Source of the DNA: an uncultured Paracoccaceae bacterium | Lineage (GTDB): Bacteria > Pseudomonadota > Alphaproteobacteria > Rhodobacterales > Rhodobacteraceae | Length of the DNA stretch: 64,000 nt | Assembly (NCBI GenBank): GCA_947494675.1 | Contig: CANLVP010000003.1 | Location: 1-64,000, forward strand | Reading direction: 5' to 3' | Shown here: positions 37,748-46,727 of the stretch, piece by piece | Numbering within the stretch: the first letter of the stretch is position 1 | How the letters are laid out: each line of letters starts with the position of its first letter | Notes under the pieces: model-generated | The model's input: the letters and a program-made list of their open reading frames with translations, nothing else | Told to the model about the DNA's origin: nothing | Databases searched by the model: none | Translations under genes and position numbers: made by a program

Positions 37748-38646
37748 GCGGCAACCTCGCGCACAGGCACCGCTGTCTGCGGCGCATCTGCCCCGATCAC
37801 AACCAGCTCAACCGCTTCCATCTCAACGGCAAACCATGCCGCCAAGGCGGTGGCGTCGCGCGGGCCGGCGCTTGGGCCGTCCACCGCATCCAAGACGATT
37901 TTGCTGGGGGCCCAGATGCAAATCTGGCCGTTCTTCATCGCCCAATCCAGCTCTGTCCGCGTGCCGACAACTTTGCATTCGGGGGCCTGCGCCGCCAAAA
38001 CCCAAGCGTTTTGCTCAATGGCGAGCAGATCAATGCGGCGCTGTGCCAGGGGATGCGTCGCCTTAGGCGCAGGCGCGTCATCAGCGCCAACACAGATGAT
38101 CACCGGCGCGCCTGCCGCCACAGCCTCTTTGATCCAGCCGCCAACCTGGTCCGAACCAATGGCCGCGTTGGACAAAAAGACGACCCGTGGATGCGGTGCC
38201 TCCTCATGCGCCTGCCCGGCCACGGCACTACCATCGCGGTTGCGCACAATTTCAACCCCAAGCGAGAACGGACCGCGATCCAGCTTTTCGATCCGGACAA
38301 ACACCCGTTCCGCCTGTGGCTCCAGCAGGATGCGTTCGGCGACCCGTGCTGCAAGCGTTTCCAACAGATTGATACGTTCTGCGCCCAATTCCGTGCCGAT
38401 GGCCTCGGTCACCCGGTCATAGGACAAGATCCGGTCCACATCGTCGTCAATCGGACCGGTCAGCGGTGAGACTTCGACCACAACATTGAACCGCACGCGC
38501 TGCAAAGCACCGCGTTCCTGCTGAAACGCGCCGATCTCGACCTCAACCACATAGTCGCGCAACGAAATGCGGTCGCAGGGCGCGGTGGCACTGGCTTCGG
38601 CCCGTTCCGATGGATGGGCAAAGGCTTGTCGAATTTCGTCACTCAT
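37744..38646 (-). CDS. folB: Dihydroneopterin aldolase fused to an amino-acid-kinase-like domain
   Basis: A 300-residue protein. Residues about 25-145 are a FolB domain (I-S-L-R-D-Y-V-V-E-V-E-I-G-A-F-Q-Q-E, then L-S-Y-D-R-V-T-E-A-I and L-L-E-T-L-A-A-R-V-A), which cleaves dihydroneopterin in folate synthesis. FolB alone is about 120 residues. Residues about 160-300 form a second domain (R-V-V-F-L-S-N-A-A-I...W-A-P-S-K-I-V-L-D...R-D-A-T-A-L-A-A-W-F-A-V-E-M-E-A). Its pattern resembles the end of the amino-acid-kinase fold. The ATP-site glycines of active kinases are not evident. An AGGGGATC site precedes ATG 38646. Confidence 0.88.
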   Translation of the reverse strand: MSDEIRQAFAHPSERAEASATAPCDRISLRDYVVEVEIGAFQQERGALQRVRFNVVVEVSPLTGPIDDDVDRILSYDRVTEAIGTELGAERINLLETLAARVAERILLEPQAERVFVRIEKLDRGPFSLGVEIVRNRDGSAVAGQAHEEAPHPRVVFLSNAAIGSDQVGGWIKEAVAAGAPVIICVGADDAPAPKATHPLAQRRIDLLAIEQNAWVLAAQAPECKVVGTRTELDWAMKNGQICIWAPSKIVLDAVDGPSAGPRDATALAAWFAVEMEAVELVVIGADAPQTAVPVREVAA

Positions 38647-38738
38647 CGTGATCCCCTCACGTCTTGCTCAGGCGGGGGATACGTCGCCCCGGTGCGCCCT
38701 GCAAGGCAAGGCACGACAGGCAGGGCTGCAACTGCGAC

Positions 38739-39413
38739 TTAGTTAGACGCGCTGCGGGTGGGCTGACGGTAAAAGATATGGACGCCATACTTCGCAGTCT
38801 GCGGAAACCGGCGCGCCCAAGACGGGCTGACAGCCGTTGTATGGTAATGCGTAGCACCCGCTGTCAGCTCGCGCGGCGCGCCATCCATCAGAAGCTTTGC
38901 CACCTTGCCAACGCGGTTGAACGCGCTGCGATTGTTGATCGCGTCAGACCGGCCATCGCAGGTCCAGGTAAACTGACAGGCGTATTTGCGGCCCGTGCCC
39001 TGATGCACAACAGCACAAACGCTGTTCGGATAGGCAGCACTGTCAACGCGGTTCAGAATAACCTCGCCCACGGCAAAAAGGCCTTTCGTGTTCTCGCCAC
39101 GCGCTTCGTGGTACAGCGCCTCGGAAAGACACCGCCACTCTGCCCCACCACTGGGAGCGGACATCGAAGAAAGGAACGCGTTGTCATAGGTGATAGAAGT
39201 CGGCGATGCGGTGATACCCCGGTCCGAGATTGACGGCAGCGTTGTCAAAGCCTGCAACCGTGTATCCGGCACGACAGAGATCGCTTGTCGTTCTTGTCCC
39301 AACAGCGCCCCAAGGCGGCTTGCCAGAACTTCGTCGGCCTGCGCCACAGTCGTTGTCGTCATCGTTGCCGCCATCAATACGGCGGCCTTCATCCCAATGC
39401 TCAAAAAACGCAT
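38739..39413 (-). CDS. SleB-family cell-wall hydrolase
   Basis: A 224-residue exported protein. The signal peptide spans about residues 1-27. The C-terminal Hydrolase_2 (SleB-like) domain (about 95-220) has the catalytic-glutamate segment C-L-S-E-A-L-Y-H-E-A-R-G-E, V-G-E-V-I-L-N-R-V and T-H-Y-H-T. Family members cleave peptidoglycan glycan strands. It stands alone; a division or remodelling role is likely by family. ATG 39413 is six codons inside the longest frame and gives the cleaner signal peptide. Confidence 0.9.
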   Translation of the reverse strand: MRFLSIGMKAAVLMAATMTTTTVAQADEVLASRLGALLGQERQAISVVPDTRLQALTTLPSISDRGITASPTSITYDNAFLSSMSAPSGGAEWRCLSEALYHEARGENTKGLFAVGEVILNRVDSAAYPNSVCAVVHQGTGRKYACQFTWTCDGRSDAINNRSAFNRVGKVAKLLMDGAPRELTAGATHYHTTAVSPSWARRFPQTAKYGVHIFYRQPTRSASN

Positions 39414-39582
39414 TACATCACCCCAACCCAAACGCAGTAAGCTCTGCGCCAGCAGCGGCTCTTTACGAAATGTTTACGCTTAGGTCTACCCACCCCCCAT
39501 TTGGCGTTTCCAATATGGAAACAATCCTGTCACAAAATGCAGATCGTAAAGCAGGATAAAGGGTTAGGAGGTGTTCTTCACC

Positions 39583-42138
39583 CTATATCTTGGGCACGGT
39601 TTTTTCTTGAATCGCAAGCTGCGCGGCGGAAAGTCGCGCAAGCGGCACCCGAAATGGGGAGCAGCTAACATAGTCAAACCCCTGCCCCCGGCAAAAATCA
39701 ATCGCAGAGCGTGACCCACCATGTTCGCCACAAATCGACAAGACAACGTCCGGACGCCCGGCCCGACCGCGCGCCGCCCCGATTGCCAACAGCTCTCCAA
39801 CACCATCAAGATCGAGGGTGTGGAACGGGTCTTCTTCATAAACCCCCTGCTGCACATAAGCGCTCATGAACCGGCCCGCGTCGTCGCGACTTAAGCCATA
39901 GGTCATTTGGGTTAGGTCATTGGTTCCAAACGATAAAAACTCTGCGTGCTGCGCGATATCCTGCGCCCGCAACGCGGCCCGCGGCGTTTCCACCATCACG
40001 CCCAACTTATAGTCAAACGTCTGTTTCATCTCGGCCTGCACTGCCGCAGCAATTGCATCCGCCCGGCCCTTAACCAGTTCGACTTCCCGCATCGCGCTAA
40101 TCAGCGGGATCATGATTTCGGGCACGATGGTGATTCCCTCAGCCGCCATTTCAGCGGTGGCTTCAAAGATCGCACGGGCCTGCATCTCATAGATCTCAGG
40201 GATCGAAACCCCCTGCCGCACGCCACGCATCCCCAGCATCGGGTTGTATTCGCTCAGCGCCTCAACCCGCTCCGTCACCTGCGGCACGGGCAAGGCCAAT
40301 TGCTCGGCCAGTTCCCGCTGACCCGCCCGGTCATAGGGCAAAAATTCATGCAACGGCATATCAAACAACCGAATCGTTACCGGCAATCCATTCATGATGC
40401 CGAACAATGCCTTGAAGTCGGCGCGTTGGATCGGCAGCAGCCGGTCAAGCACGACCCGACGATCTGCCGCCGTTTCGGCAAAGATCATCTCGCGCATGAC
40501 ACCAAGGCGGTCGCCTTCAAAGAACATGTGCTCTGTCCGGCAAAGCCCGATGCCCTCGGCCCTGAAATTCCGCGCGGTCTGCGCATCCATCGGCGTGTCG
40601 GCATTGGCGCGAACACCAATGTCGCGATAGTCGTCGGCCCATGACAAAAGCGTCTTGAACGCCTCGTCCAAGGCGGCCTCCAGCATCGCAGGCGCACCGG
40701 CGAGCACATCGCCCGTCGTGCCATCGACGGTGATCTCATCACCTTCTTCAAAAACCCGCCCGTCAGGGGCAATCACCCGCCCATTCTTGCGGTCGATCAC
40801 CAAATCAGACGCGCCGACAACGCAAGGCAGCCCGATCCCGCGCCCAATCACAGCCGCGTGGCTGGTCACCCCGCCCCGCATGGTCAGAACCGCTTGGGCC
40901 GCGTGCATGCCGCGAATATCTTCGGGCGTCGTCTCGCGGCGGACCAACACGCAGGCCTCACTCCGGGCAGCACTGGCTTGCGCTGCATTGGCCGTCAAAA
41001 CGATCCGTCCCGTGGCGGCACCGGGGCTGGCCGCAATGCCTTTGGCCAGCACGTCCCGTGTCGCCGTTGGGTCCACTTGGCGGTGCAACATCTCAGACAA
41101 TGCGCCCGCCTGCACCCGCATCACGGCTTCGTCCTTGGGGATCACCCCATCGGTCGCCAAAGCCACCGCAATCCGCACCGCGGCCCGGCTGGAGCGTTGC
41201 ACCCGCACCGCATCCAGAACCGATAACACCCCATTTTCCAAGGTAAATTCGACCTGCATCTCTTCGCGCAAGCGCACCCGGCAGACATCGCCATAGGCCA
41301 GCAATTTCGCAAAAGTGTCAGGGCTCGTCTCTTCCAATGAGGGCCCGCGCGGATCGGTCGTCAGGTAAAGCGCATTCTCGCCGCCCGACAGCGCCTGACG
41401 CCCCTGCGATTGCCCCAGATACCGCCCCGTGATCTGCGGATCACCTGAATCGCTGTCAACGAACTGGATCACCCCCGACCCGCTTTCGCCCTGACCGACG
41501 CCCAAGGCCATCGCCTGCACCACAAGGCCCAGCCCTGCATCCGCAGGCGCGCCCTTGGCCTCGCGCAGAAGCCGCGCAGTGGTGCCGTCCCAGGCCCGCG
41601 CCATCGACCGCAAAACCTCTGACAGCTGCACCTCAACGTCCTGCGGGAACACCTCGTCGGCCTCGTCTTCATAGGCCTCAAGGGCCGCCATCAGCGCATG
41701 TTCACCGGTCAAATGCGGGAAATCGAACGCCTCGGGGTCCAACCGCGCCACGTGGGTCGCATAGGATTGCACGAACCGCAGATACAGCGCATAGGCCGCT
41801 TCTTCGCCCACATCCGCCTTCATCCGAAGCAGTTGCGCGTTGTTCATCCCGATATTCAGAATGGCCCCCGGCCCGCCCCAATCCGGATCCTGAGAGCTGG
41901 GTCGCACCGACAAAAGCGGTTCATTTCCAAAGGGTTGCAAGACCTGTGCCATATCGGGCATCTGGCCGATGGCAATCCGCCCGACAGCCTCGAACGACAG
42001 GGCAATCGTGGTCGGCACCGGCAGGTCCAGCCGCACCAGACGCTGCAAGCACTTCGCCCGCCCACCATGCACCGCCGCCGACATGGGCGCGGTATTGGTG
42101 ATCAAGGTCACATCTTGAAATGTTGTCGGTTGCTGCAC
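39583..42138 (-). CDS. ppdK: Pyruvate phosphate dikinase, divergent form
   Basis: An 851-residue relative of PPDK, which interconverts pyruvate+ATP+Pi and PEP+AMP+PPi. The phosphohistidine H427 lies in R-G-G-V-T-S-H-A-A-V-I-G-R, and the C-terminal TIM barrel is well kept, with catalytic C803 in C-G-E-H-G-G and the terminal V-S-C-S-P-F-R-V-P-L-A-R-L-S-A-A-Q. The N-terminal ATP-grasp half is strongly divergent: the usual S-G-x-x-x-S-M-P-G-M-M-D region reads S-S-Q-D-P-D-W-G-G-P-G-A, and F-T-R-D-P is lost. It could be a second, specialised PPDK or have altered nucleotide use. Confidence 0.85.
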   Translation of the reverse strand: MQQPTTFQDVTLITNTAPMSAAVHGGRAKCLQRLVRLDLPVPTTIALSFEAVGRIAIGQMPDMAQVLQPFGNEPLLSVRPSSQDPDWGGPGAILNIGMNNAQLLRMKADVGEEAAYALYLRFVQSYATHVARLDPEAFDFPHLTGEHALMAALEAYEDEADEVFPQDVEVQLSEVLRSMARAWDGTTARLLREAKGAPADAGLGLVVQAMALGVGQGESGSGVIQFVDSDSGDPQITGRYLGQSQGRQALSGGENALYLTTDPRGPSLEETSPDTFAKLLAYGDVCRVRLREEMQVEFTLENGVLSVLDAVRVQRSSRAAVRIAVALATDGVIPKDEAVMRVQAGALSEMLHRQVDPTATRDVLAKGIAASPGAATGRIVLTANAAQASAARSEACVLVRRETTPEDIRGMHAAQAVLTMRGGVTSHAAVIGRGIGLPCVVGASDLVIDRKNGRVIAPDGRVFEEGDEITVDGTTGDVLAGAPAMLEAALDEAFKTLLSWADDYRDIGVRANADTPMDAQTARNFRAEGIGLCRTEHMFFEGDRLGVMREMIFAETAADRRVVLDRLLPIQRADFKALFGIMNGLPVTIRLFDMPLHEFLPYDRAGQRELAEQLALPVPQVTERVEALSEYNPMLGMRGVRQGVSIPEIYEMQARAIFEATAEMAAEGITIVPEIMIPLISAMREVELVKGRADAIAAAVQAEMKQTFDYKLGVMVETPRAALRAQDIAQHAEFLSFGTNDLTQMTYGLSRDDAGRFMSAYVQQGVYEEDPFHTLDLDGVGELLAIGAARGRAGRPDVVLSICGEHGGSRSAIDFCRGQGFDYVSCSPFRVPLARLSAAQLAIQEKTVPKI

Positions 42139-42211
42139 TGCGGCGATCCTTTTTCACGCGCAGCATAGGCGCATGGACAGCCTTGTGTAAACCTAAAGCG
42201 ACAAAGGAGTA

Positions 42212-44452
42212 TTAACCATTGATCAGCGTCAAATCGGCCACGGCCAAACAGGTGCTCCGGATACGGCTGAGCAGGTTCAAACGATTGCGCCGCACGATGT
42301 CATTGTCGGCATTGACCTGCACCCCTTCAAAGAAAGCATCAATCGGTCCGCGCAGCTCTGCCATCGCGGCCATCGCAGTGCCGAAGTCCTCAGCCTCCAT
42401 CGCCGGTTTGATCACCCGGTCAGCCTCATCCAGTGCCGTAAACAGCGCCCGCTCCGCGTCATGCTCTGCAAACTTCGGATCGGCCCCGTATTCATACGAC
42501 ACCCCGTCCTTTTCCTCGGCCTGAGACAGAATGTTATTGGCCCGCTTGAACCCTTGGATCAGGTTCTCGCCATCGTCGGTTTCCAAGGTTGCCTGCAGCG
42601 CCTTGGCCCGCTTGACCAGCAAAGTCAGATCATCATTCCCCGGCATCGCGATACAAGCGTCGATCACGTCATGGCGAACGCCTTGGTCCTTGAGGTAGAC
42701 CTTAAGACGGTCATGGAAAAAGGAAAGGAGGTCGGGAACTAGCCCGGATTCAATCGCTCGTTCGCCGCCGAGTTGGTTTAGTAGTTCGACTCTTTCGTTT
42801 TTGAGTGCTGCAATTGTTTCATCCAATTTTTCAGCAATGTCAGCGTTTCGCTCACCGGCGATGCGGTATTCAAGGTTTCCTATGTCTTCATCCACTTTGC
42901 GCATTCTCGAGTACAAAACGTCGTCTCTTGAAGAGCGCTCTGCTCGAATAAGGAAAATTGCGAGGTTCAATCGTTCCGCATTCTCCAACACCAAGCGAAT
43001 AACCCCAAGCGCAGCCCGCCGCAGCGCAAACGGGTCCTTCGACCCTGTTGGCTTCTCATCAATCGCCCAGAACCCCGTCAGCGTGTCCAACTTGTCTGCC
43101 AGCGCCACAGCCACGGACACCGGCGCGGTCGGCACATCATCTGATGGCCCCAAGGGCGAATAATGTTCCTCTGCTGCGGCAGCAATCGCATCGCTCAGCC
43201 CCGCATTTGACGCGTAATACCGGCCCATCAGCCCCTGCAATTCGGGGAATTCATAGACCATCTCCGACGACAAATCGGCCTTGGCCACGCGGGCCGCTTC
43301 TGCCGCCTCATCTGCATCCGCGCCCACAACCGGGGCCAGTTCGCGCGCCAATGCGACAATCCGCTCAACCCGGTCCTTTTGCGTGCCCAGTTTGTTGTGG
43401 AACGTCACGTTCCCAAGGCTGTCCAACCACGGGTCCATCCCCGCCTTGGCGACGCGCAAGTCATTTTCCCAAAAGAACTTTGCGTCCGACAGCCGCGCAA
43501 ACAGCACCTTCTGGTTGCCCGCCAAAATCGTGGCCCCACCGTCCGAAGTTTCGGTATTGGCGACCGTGACAAACTGCACGATCTTGCCGCTCATGTCCTT
43601 GACGGAAAAGAACTTCTGATGCTCTTTCATTGAGGTCTGCAAAACCTCTGGCGGCAATCCCAGGAACGTCTCATCAATCTTGCCCAGCAGCACGACGGGC
43701 CATTCGACCAGCCCTGCCACCTCGGCCAAAAGGCCGGGATCAGCCACAACCTCGAGACCCTGCGCAAAGGCCTGATTGGTGGCGTCATGCCAGATCATCT
43801 CGGCCCGTTCCTCGGGGCGCAGGTAGACATGGGCCTGCTTCAGCTTGGCCTCATAGTCCTCAAACCCCGTGACCTTGATTGCGCCCTTGTTCAGGAACCG
43901 GTGGCCCTGCGTTTCAGCCCCGGCATCGATCCCGTCAATCTCAAGCGGCACCACCTCGGCCCCCGCCTCATCGCTGAGCAGGCAGATGATGGAATGCAGC
44001 GGCCGCACCCACTTCAGGCTGCCTGCCCCCCAGCGCATCGACTTGGGCCATGGGAAATTCCGCACGGTCTTGTCCAGCACCTCCGCAATGATCTCGGCCG
44101 CCGGGCGCCCCGGCTTTTCGATCACAGCAAAGTAAACCTCGCCCTTTTTGTCGGCGCGCACCTCAAGGTTCGCCACATCAACTCCTGCGCCACGGGCAAA
44201 GCCGCTGACAGCCTGATCCGGCGCACCAACCTTGGGGCCCTTGCGTTCTTCACGGGTCGCTTGCGAGGTGGCGGTCAGGTCTTCCACCGACAGCGCCAGA
44301 CGGCGCGGCGTGGCAAAAGCCGCGGCACTGGCATAGGTCAACCCAGCCTCAACCAGACCATCCGTCACCAGCTTTTGCAGGTCGGCGCTGGCCTTGCCCT
44401 GCATCCGCGCGGGAATTTCTTCGGAAAACAGCTCAATCAGCAGGTCAGGCAT
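42212..44452 (-). CDS. glyS: Glycyl-tRNA synthetase beta subunit, with insertion
   Basis: The tRNA-binding and editing-type subunit of the tetrameric bacterial glycyl-tRNA synthetase; 746 residues versus about 690 in E. coli. Start P-D-L-L-I-E-L-F-S-E-E-I-P-A-R-M is canonical, and the C-terminal anticodon-binding part ends L-N-L-L-S-R-I-R. Between L-V-L-E-N-A-E-R-L-N-L and D-L-L-S-F-F-H-D-R lies a charged helical segment of about 75 residues, encoded by A+T-richer DNA with codon use unlike the rest. ATG 44452 shares its A with the stop of the upstream gene. Confidence 0.95.
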   Translation of the reverse strand: MPDLLIELFSEEIPARMQGKASADLQKLVTDGLVEAGLTYASAAAFATPRRLALSVEDLTATSQATREERKGPKVGAPDQAVSGFARGAGVDVANLEVRADKKGEVYFAVIEKPGRPAAEIIAEVLDKTVRNFPWPKSMRWGAGSLKWVRPLHSIICLLSDEAGAEVVPLEIDGIDAGAETQGHRFLNKGAIKVTGFEDYEAKLKQAHVYLRPEERAEMIWHDATNQAFAQGLEVVADPGLLAEVAGLVEWPVVLLGKIDETFLGLPPEVLQTSMKEHQKFFSVKDMSGKIVQFVTVANTETSDGGATILAGNQKVLFARLSDAKFFWENDLRVAKAGMDPWLDSLGNVTFHNKLGTQKDRVERIVALARELAPVVGADADEAAEAARVAKADLSSEMVYEFPELQGLMGRYYASNAGLSDAIAAAAEEHYSPLGPSDDVPTAPVSVAVALADKLDTLTGFWAIDEKPTGSKDPFALRRAALGVIRLVLENAERLNLAIFLIRAERSSRDDVLYSRMRKVDEDIGNLEYRIAGERNADIAEKLDETIAALKNERVELLNQLGGERAIESGLVPDLLSFFHDRLKVYLKDQGVRHDVIDACIAMPGNDDLTLLVKRAKALQATLETDDGENLIQGFKRANNILSQAEEKDGVSYEYGADPKFAEHDAERALFTALDEADRVIKPAMEAEDFGTAMAAMAELRGPIDAFFEGVQVNADNDIVRRNRLNLLSRIRSTCLAVADLTLING

Positions 44453-44979
44453 CAGTTCAACCCTTCGGGTGGTGTGGGGCAATCATCGGGCACGGGGTCG
44501 CCGTCAAAGACGACCTCGCCGCAGCGGTTAATCTCGTGCCAGGCATAGGCCCGGCCATCGGGGTAGACGGCAACAATGCGGTCGATCCCATAGGTCACGT
44601 TTTCCTGCCCCAGAAAGGGCAACGCAACTCCGGCTTCTAGGTCGGCACCGATCTGGTCGGCGTCAAAGCAGTCAAACCAGCCCGGCGCGACCAGTGGCGT
44701 GGCGTCGTCCAAAACCACATAGGTTTCGGTCATCATCGCCAGCGATCCGGCCACATTGAAACAGGCGCGATACCGCAGCGGGCTGCTATCGCTGTCGATC
44801 CCCTTGAAGTTTTCGAACAAAACGGGCTCTGCTTCGCCAGTGGCCACGTTGGTGAATTGCACATTTTCGACTTCCGCCGAAACCTCATCGTAGAAGGCAT
44901 AAACCTGCAGGTAATACATCGCCACACCGGCAATCAGCGCACTCATCAGCAACAATCCTATGATGATCCGGCCCAGCAT
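44452..44979 (-). CDS. Small membrane-anchored protein conserved with glyQS (DUF6446-like)
   Basis: A 175-residue protein with one N-terminal membrane helix (about 4-25) and a periplasmic domain containing several cysteines (R-A-C-F-N-V, W-F-D-C-F-D, N-R-C-G-E-V, D-D-C-P-T). It overlaps both neighbours by one base (TGATG), fixing the start at 44979. It sits between the FkbM methyltransferase and glyS, an arrangement recurrent in Rhodobacterales; no link to tRNA charging is known. Confidence 0.8.
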   Translation of the reverse strand: MLGRIIIGLLLMSALIAGVAMYYLQVYAFYDEVSAEVENVQFTNVATGEAEPVLFENFKGIDSDSSPLRYRACFNVAGSLAMMTETYVVLDDATPLVAPGWFDCFDADQIGADLEAGVALPFLGQENVTYGIDRIVAVYPDGRAYAWHEINRCGEVVFDGDPVPDDCPTPPEGLN

Positions 44980-45635
44980 CAGTGCCAGTCCCAATTCACG
45001 ACGGGCCGGGTCAGCCCCTTTGTCCGTTCTTTCAACGCCCTCGTCCGGTCTGCGAGACGCGGAATGGCGCGTTCATGGGTCTCCACAAAGATGTGGCCTA
45101 CGCGGGCGGCCACCGGATGATCCAGCAGTGCCTCCATCAGATCGACCTCGGCCCCTTCGATGTCCATCTTAATCACGGCCACATCGCGGTTCTGCGCCTC
45201 GATCCATGCGATCAGATCGATCACATCCACCTCAACACCCGCATCCGCCGTGACGTTGCGCTTATCGGCGACAAGCGACGAAGACGTCGAATGGCGGTCC
45301 GGATCGCTGTCAAAATCGGGCGTCCGATATAATGTCATTTTGCCCGCCGCCGCACCCACCGCCGCATTCAGGCACAAGACATGCCCCACCCGGTCCGTCG
45401 CAGCCCAAAGTGCGGTATATGCGTGCGGATCAGGCTCAAACGCCACAACATCCGCCCCCGTCGCTGCAAGCTTCAGGGTAAAGATGCCCCGGTTCGCCCC
45501 CAGATCAAGCGCCAGGTCATCCTGCCTCAACCCAGCGCACACGGCATCAAAGGCCGCCTGCGCGTTCTTTTGCGCAGCTGCCTTTTGTCCGGTCACATTG
45601 CGCCAGTGGTGGGCAAGGGTTTGGCTCAGGCTCAC
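44979..45635 (-). CDS. FkbM-family methyltransferase
   Basis: A 218-residue SAM-dependent O-methyltransferase. Motif I is [12 protein letters not shown] near residue 44, followed by V-V-A-F-E-P-D-P-H and the FkbM segment [10 protein letters not shown]. Members methylate sugars and other small molecules. It begins with GTG overlapping the glyQ stop (GTGA). The substrate is unknown; its place in the glyQ-glyS operon is unexplained. Confidence 0.9.
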   Translation of the reverse strand: MSLSQTLAHHWRNVTGQKAAAQKNAQAAFDAVCAGLRQDDLALDLGANRGIFTLKLAATGADVVAFEPDPHAYTALWAATDRVGHVLCLNAAVGAAAGKMTLYRTPDFDSDPDRHSTSSSLVADKRNVTADAGVEVDVIDLIAWIEAQNRDVAVIKMDIEGAEVDLMEALLDHPVAARVGHIFVETHERAIPRLADRTRALKERTKGLTRPVVNWDWH

Positions 45636-46552
45636 GCAGCGGCACCCCCTGCCGGTGTCTGCACAAAGGCGTCAGCACAGGCCTTGGTCAGGGCGCGCAC
45701 GCGGCCGATATAGGCCTGCCGCTCTGTGACCGAGATCACGCCGCGCGCGTCCAGCAAATTGAACACATGGCTGGCCTTGATCGCCTGATCATAGGCGGGA
45801 TGCGCCATAACAATTGTCTTGCCGGTCTTTGGGTCCACCGCAGGCTGGTCCAAAATGCGCGCGCATTCGGCCTCTGCATCCTTGAAGTGCTGCAACAGCG
45901 TCTCGGTGTCGGCCACGTCGAAATTCCAACGGGCGTATTCTTCCTCAGTCTGCTTGAACACATCGCCATAGGTCAGCGGAATAGGGCTTTGCGGGTCGTT
46001 AAACGGCATGTCCATCACGTGATCCACGTTGAGCACATACATCGCCAACCGCTCCAACCCGTAGGTCAGCTCTCCCGAAACAGGATGGCAATCGTGCCCG
46101 CCAACCTGCTGAAAATAGGTGAACTGGCTGACTTCCATGCCATCACACCAGACCTCCCAACCCAGGCCCCACGCGCCCAAGGTCGGGCTTTCCCAATCGT
46201 CTTCAACAAAGCGGATATCGTGCAAGGACGCATCAATCCCGATCGCCTCAAGCGAGCCAAGGTAAAGCGCCTGCAAATCCGGCGGGCTGGGCTTAATGAT
46301 CACCTGATACTGATAGTAGTGCTGCAACCGGTTCGGGTTCTCGCCATAACGCCCATCCGTGGGCCGTCGCGAGGGCTGCACATAGGCCGCAGCCCAAGGG
46401 TTTGACCCCAAAGCGCGCAGCGTCGTGGCCGGGTGGAACGTGCCCGCGCCAACCTCCATGTCGTAGGGTTGCAACACGGCACAGCCCTTGGACGCCCAAT
46501 AGGACTGCAACGCGAGGATAATCCCCTGAAAACTGCGTGGTGTCTCGGCCAT
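45632..46552 (-). CDS. glyQ: Glycyl-tRNA synthetase alpha subunit
   Basis: The catalytic subunit that makes glycyl-adenylate; 306 residues, the usual length. Canonical sequence includes [10 protein letters not shown]-x-[32 protein letters not shown] and F-Q-Q-V-G-G. ATG 46552 follows an AGGGCG site. First gene of glyQ-fkbM-small membrane protein-glyS, all junctions overlapping. Confidence 0.97.
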   Translation of the reverse strand: MAETPRSFQGIILALQSYWASKGCAVLQPYDMEVGAGTFHPATTLRALGSNPWAAAYVQPSRRPTDGRYGENPNRLQHYYQYQVIIKPSPPDLQALYLGSLEAIGIDASLHDIRFVEDDWESPTLGAWGLGWEVWCDGMEVSQFTYFQQVGGHDCHPVSGELTYGLERLAMYVLNVDHVMDMPFNDPQSPIPLTYGDVFKQTEEEYARWNFDVADTETLLQHFKDAEAECARILDQPAVDPKTGKTIVMAHPAYDQAIKASHVFNLLDARGVISVTERQAYIGRVRALTKACADAFVQTPAGGAAA

Positions 46553-46727
46553 CTCGCCCTCATCTTCTGGTCGTGCGTTCAATAGGCTCCGCACGATTGA
46601 GGGTCAATGAGCACAGCCACCCTAAAAGGCGCTCGCACACGTCGATTTGTGCTGCATGGGCTGGCATTTTTGCTTATTTCCGCGCCAGACGCCGTGGCTG
46701 CACACGGCAAGAGATTCTAGGACTGCT

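Noticed and set aside
39946-40644. A 232-codon plus-strand frame
   Set aside because: It is antisense to the conserved C-terminal barrel of the PPDK gene and has no recognisable domain or ribosome binding site.
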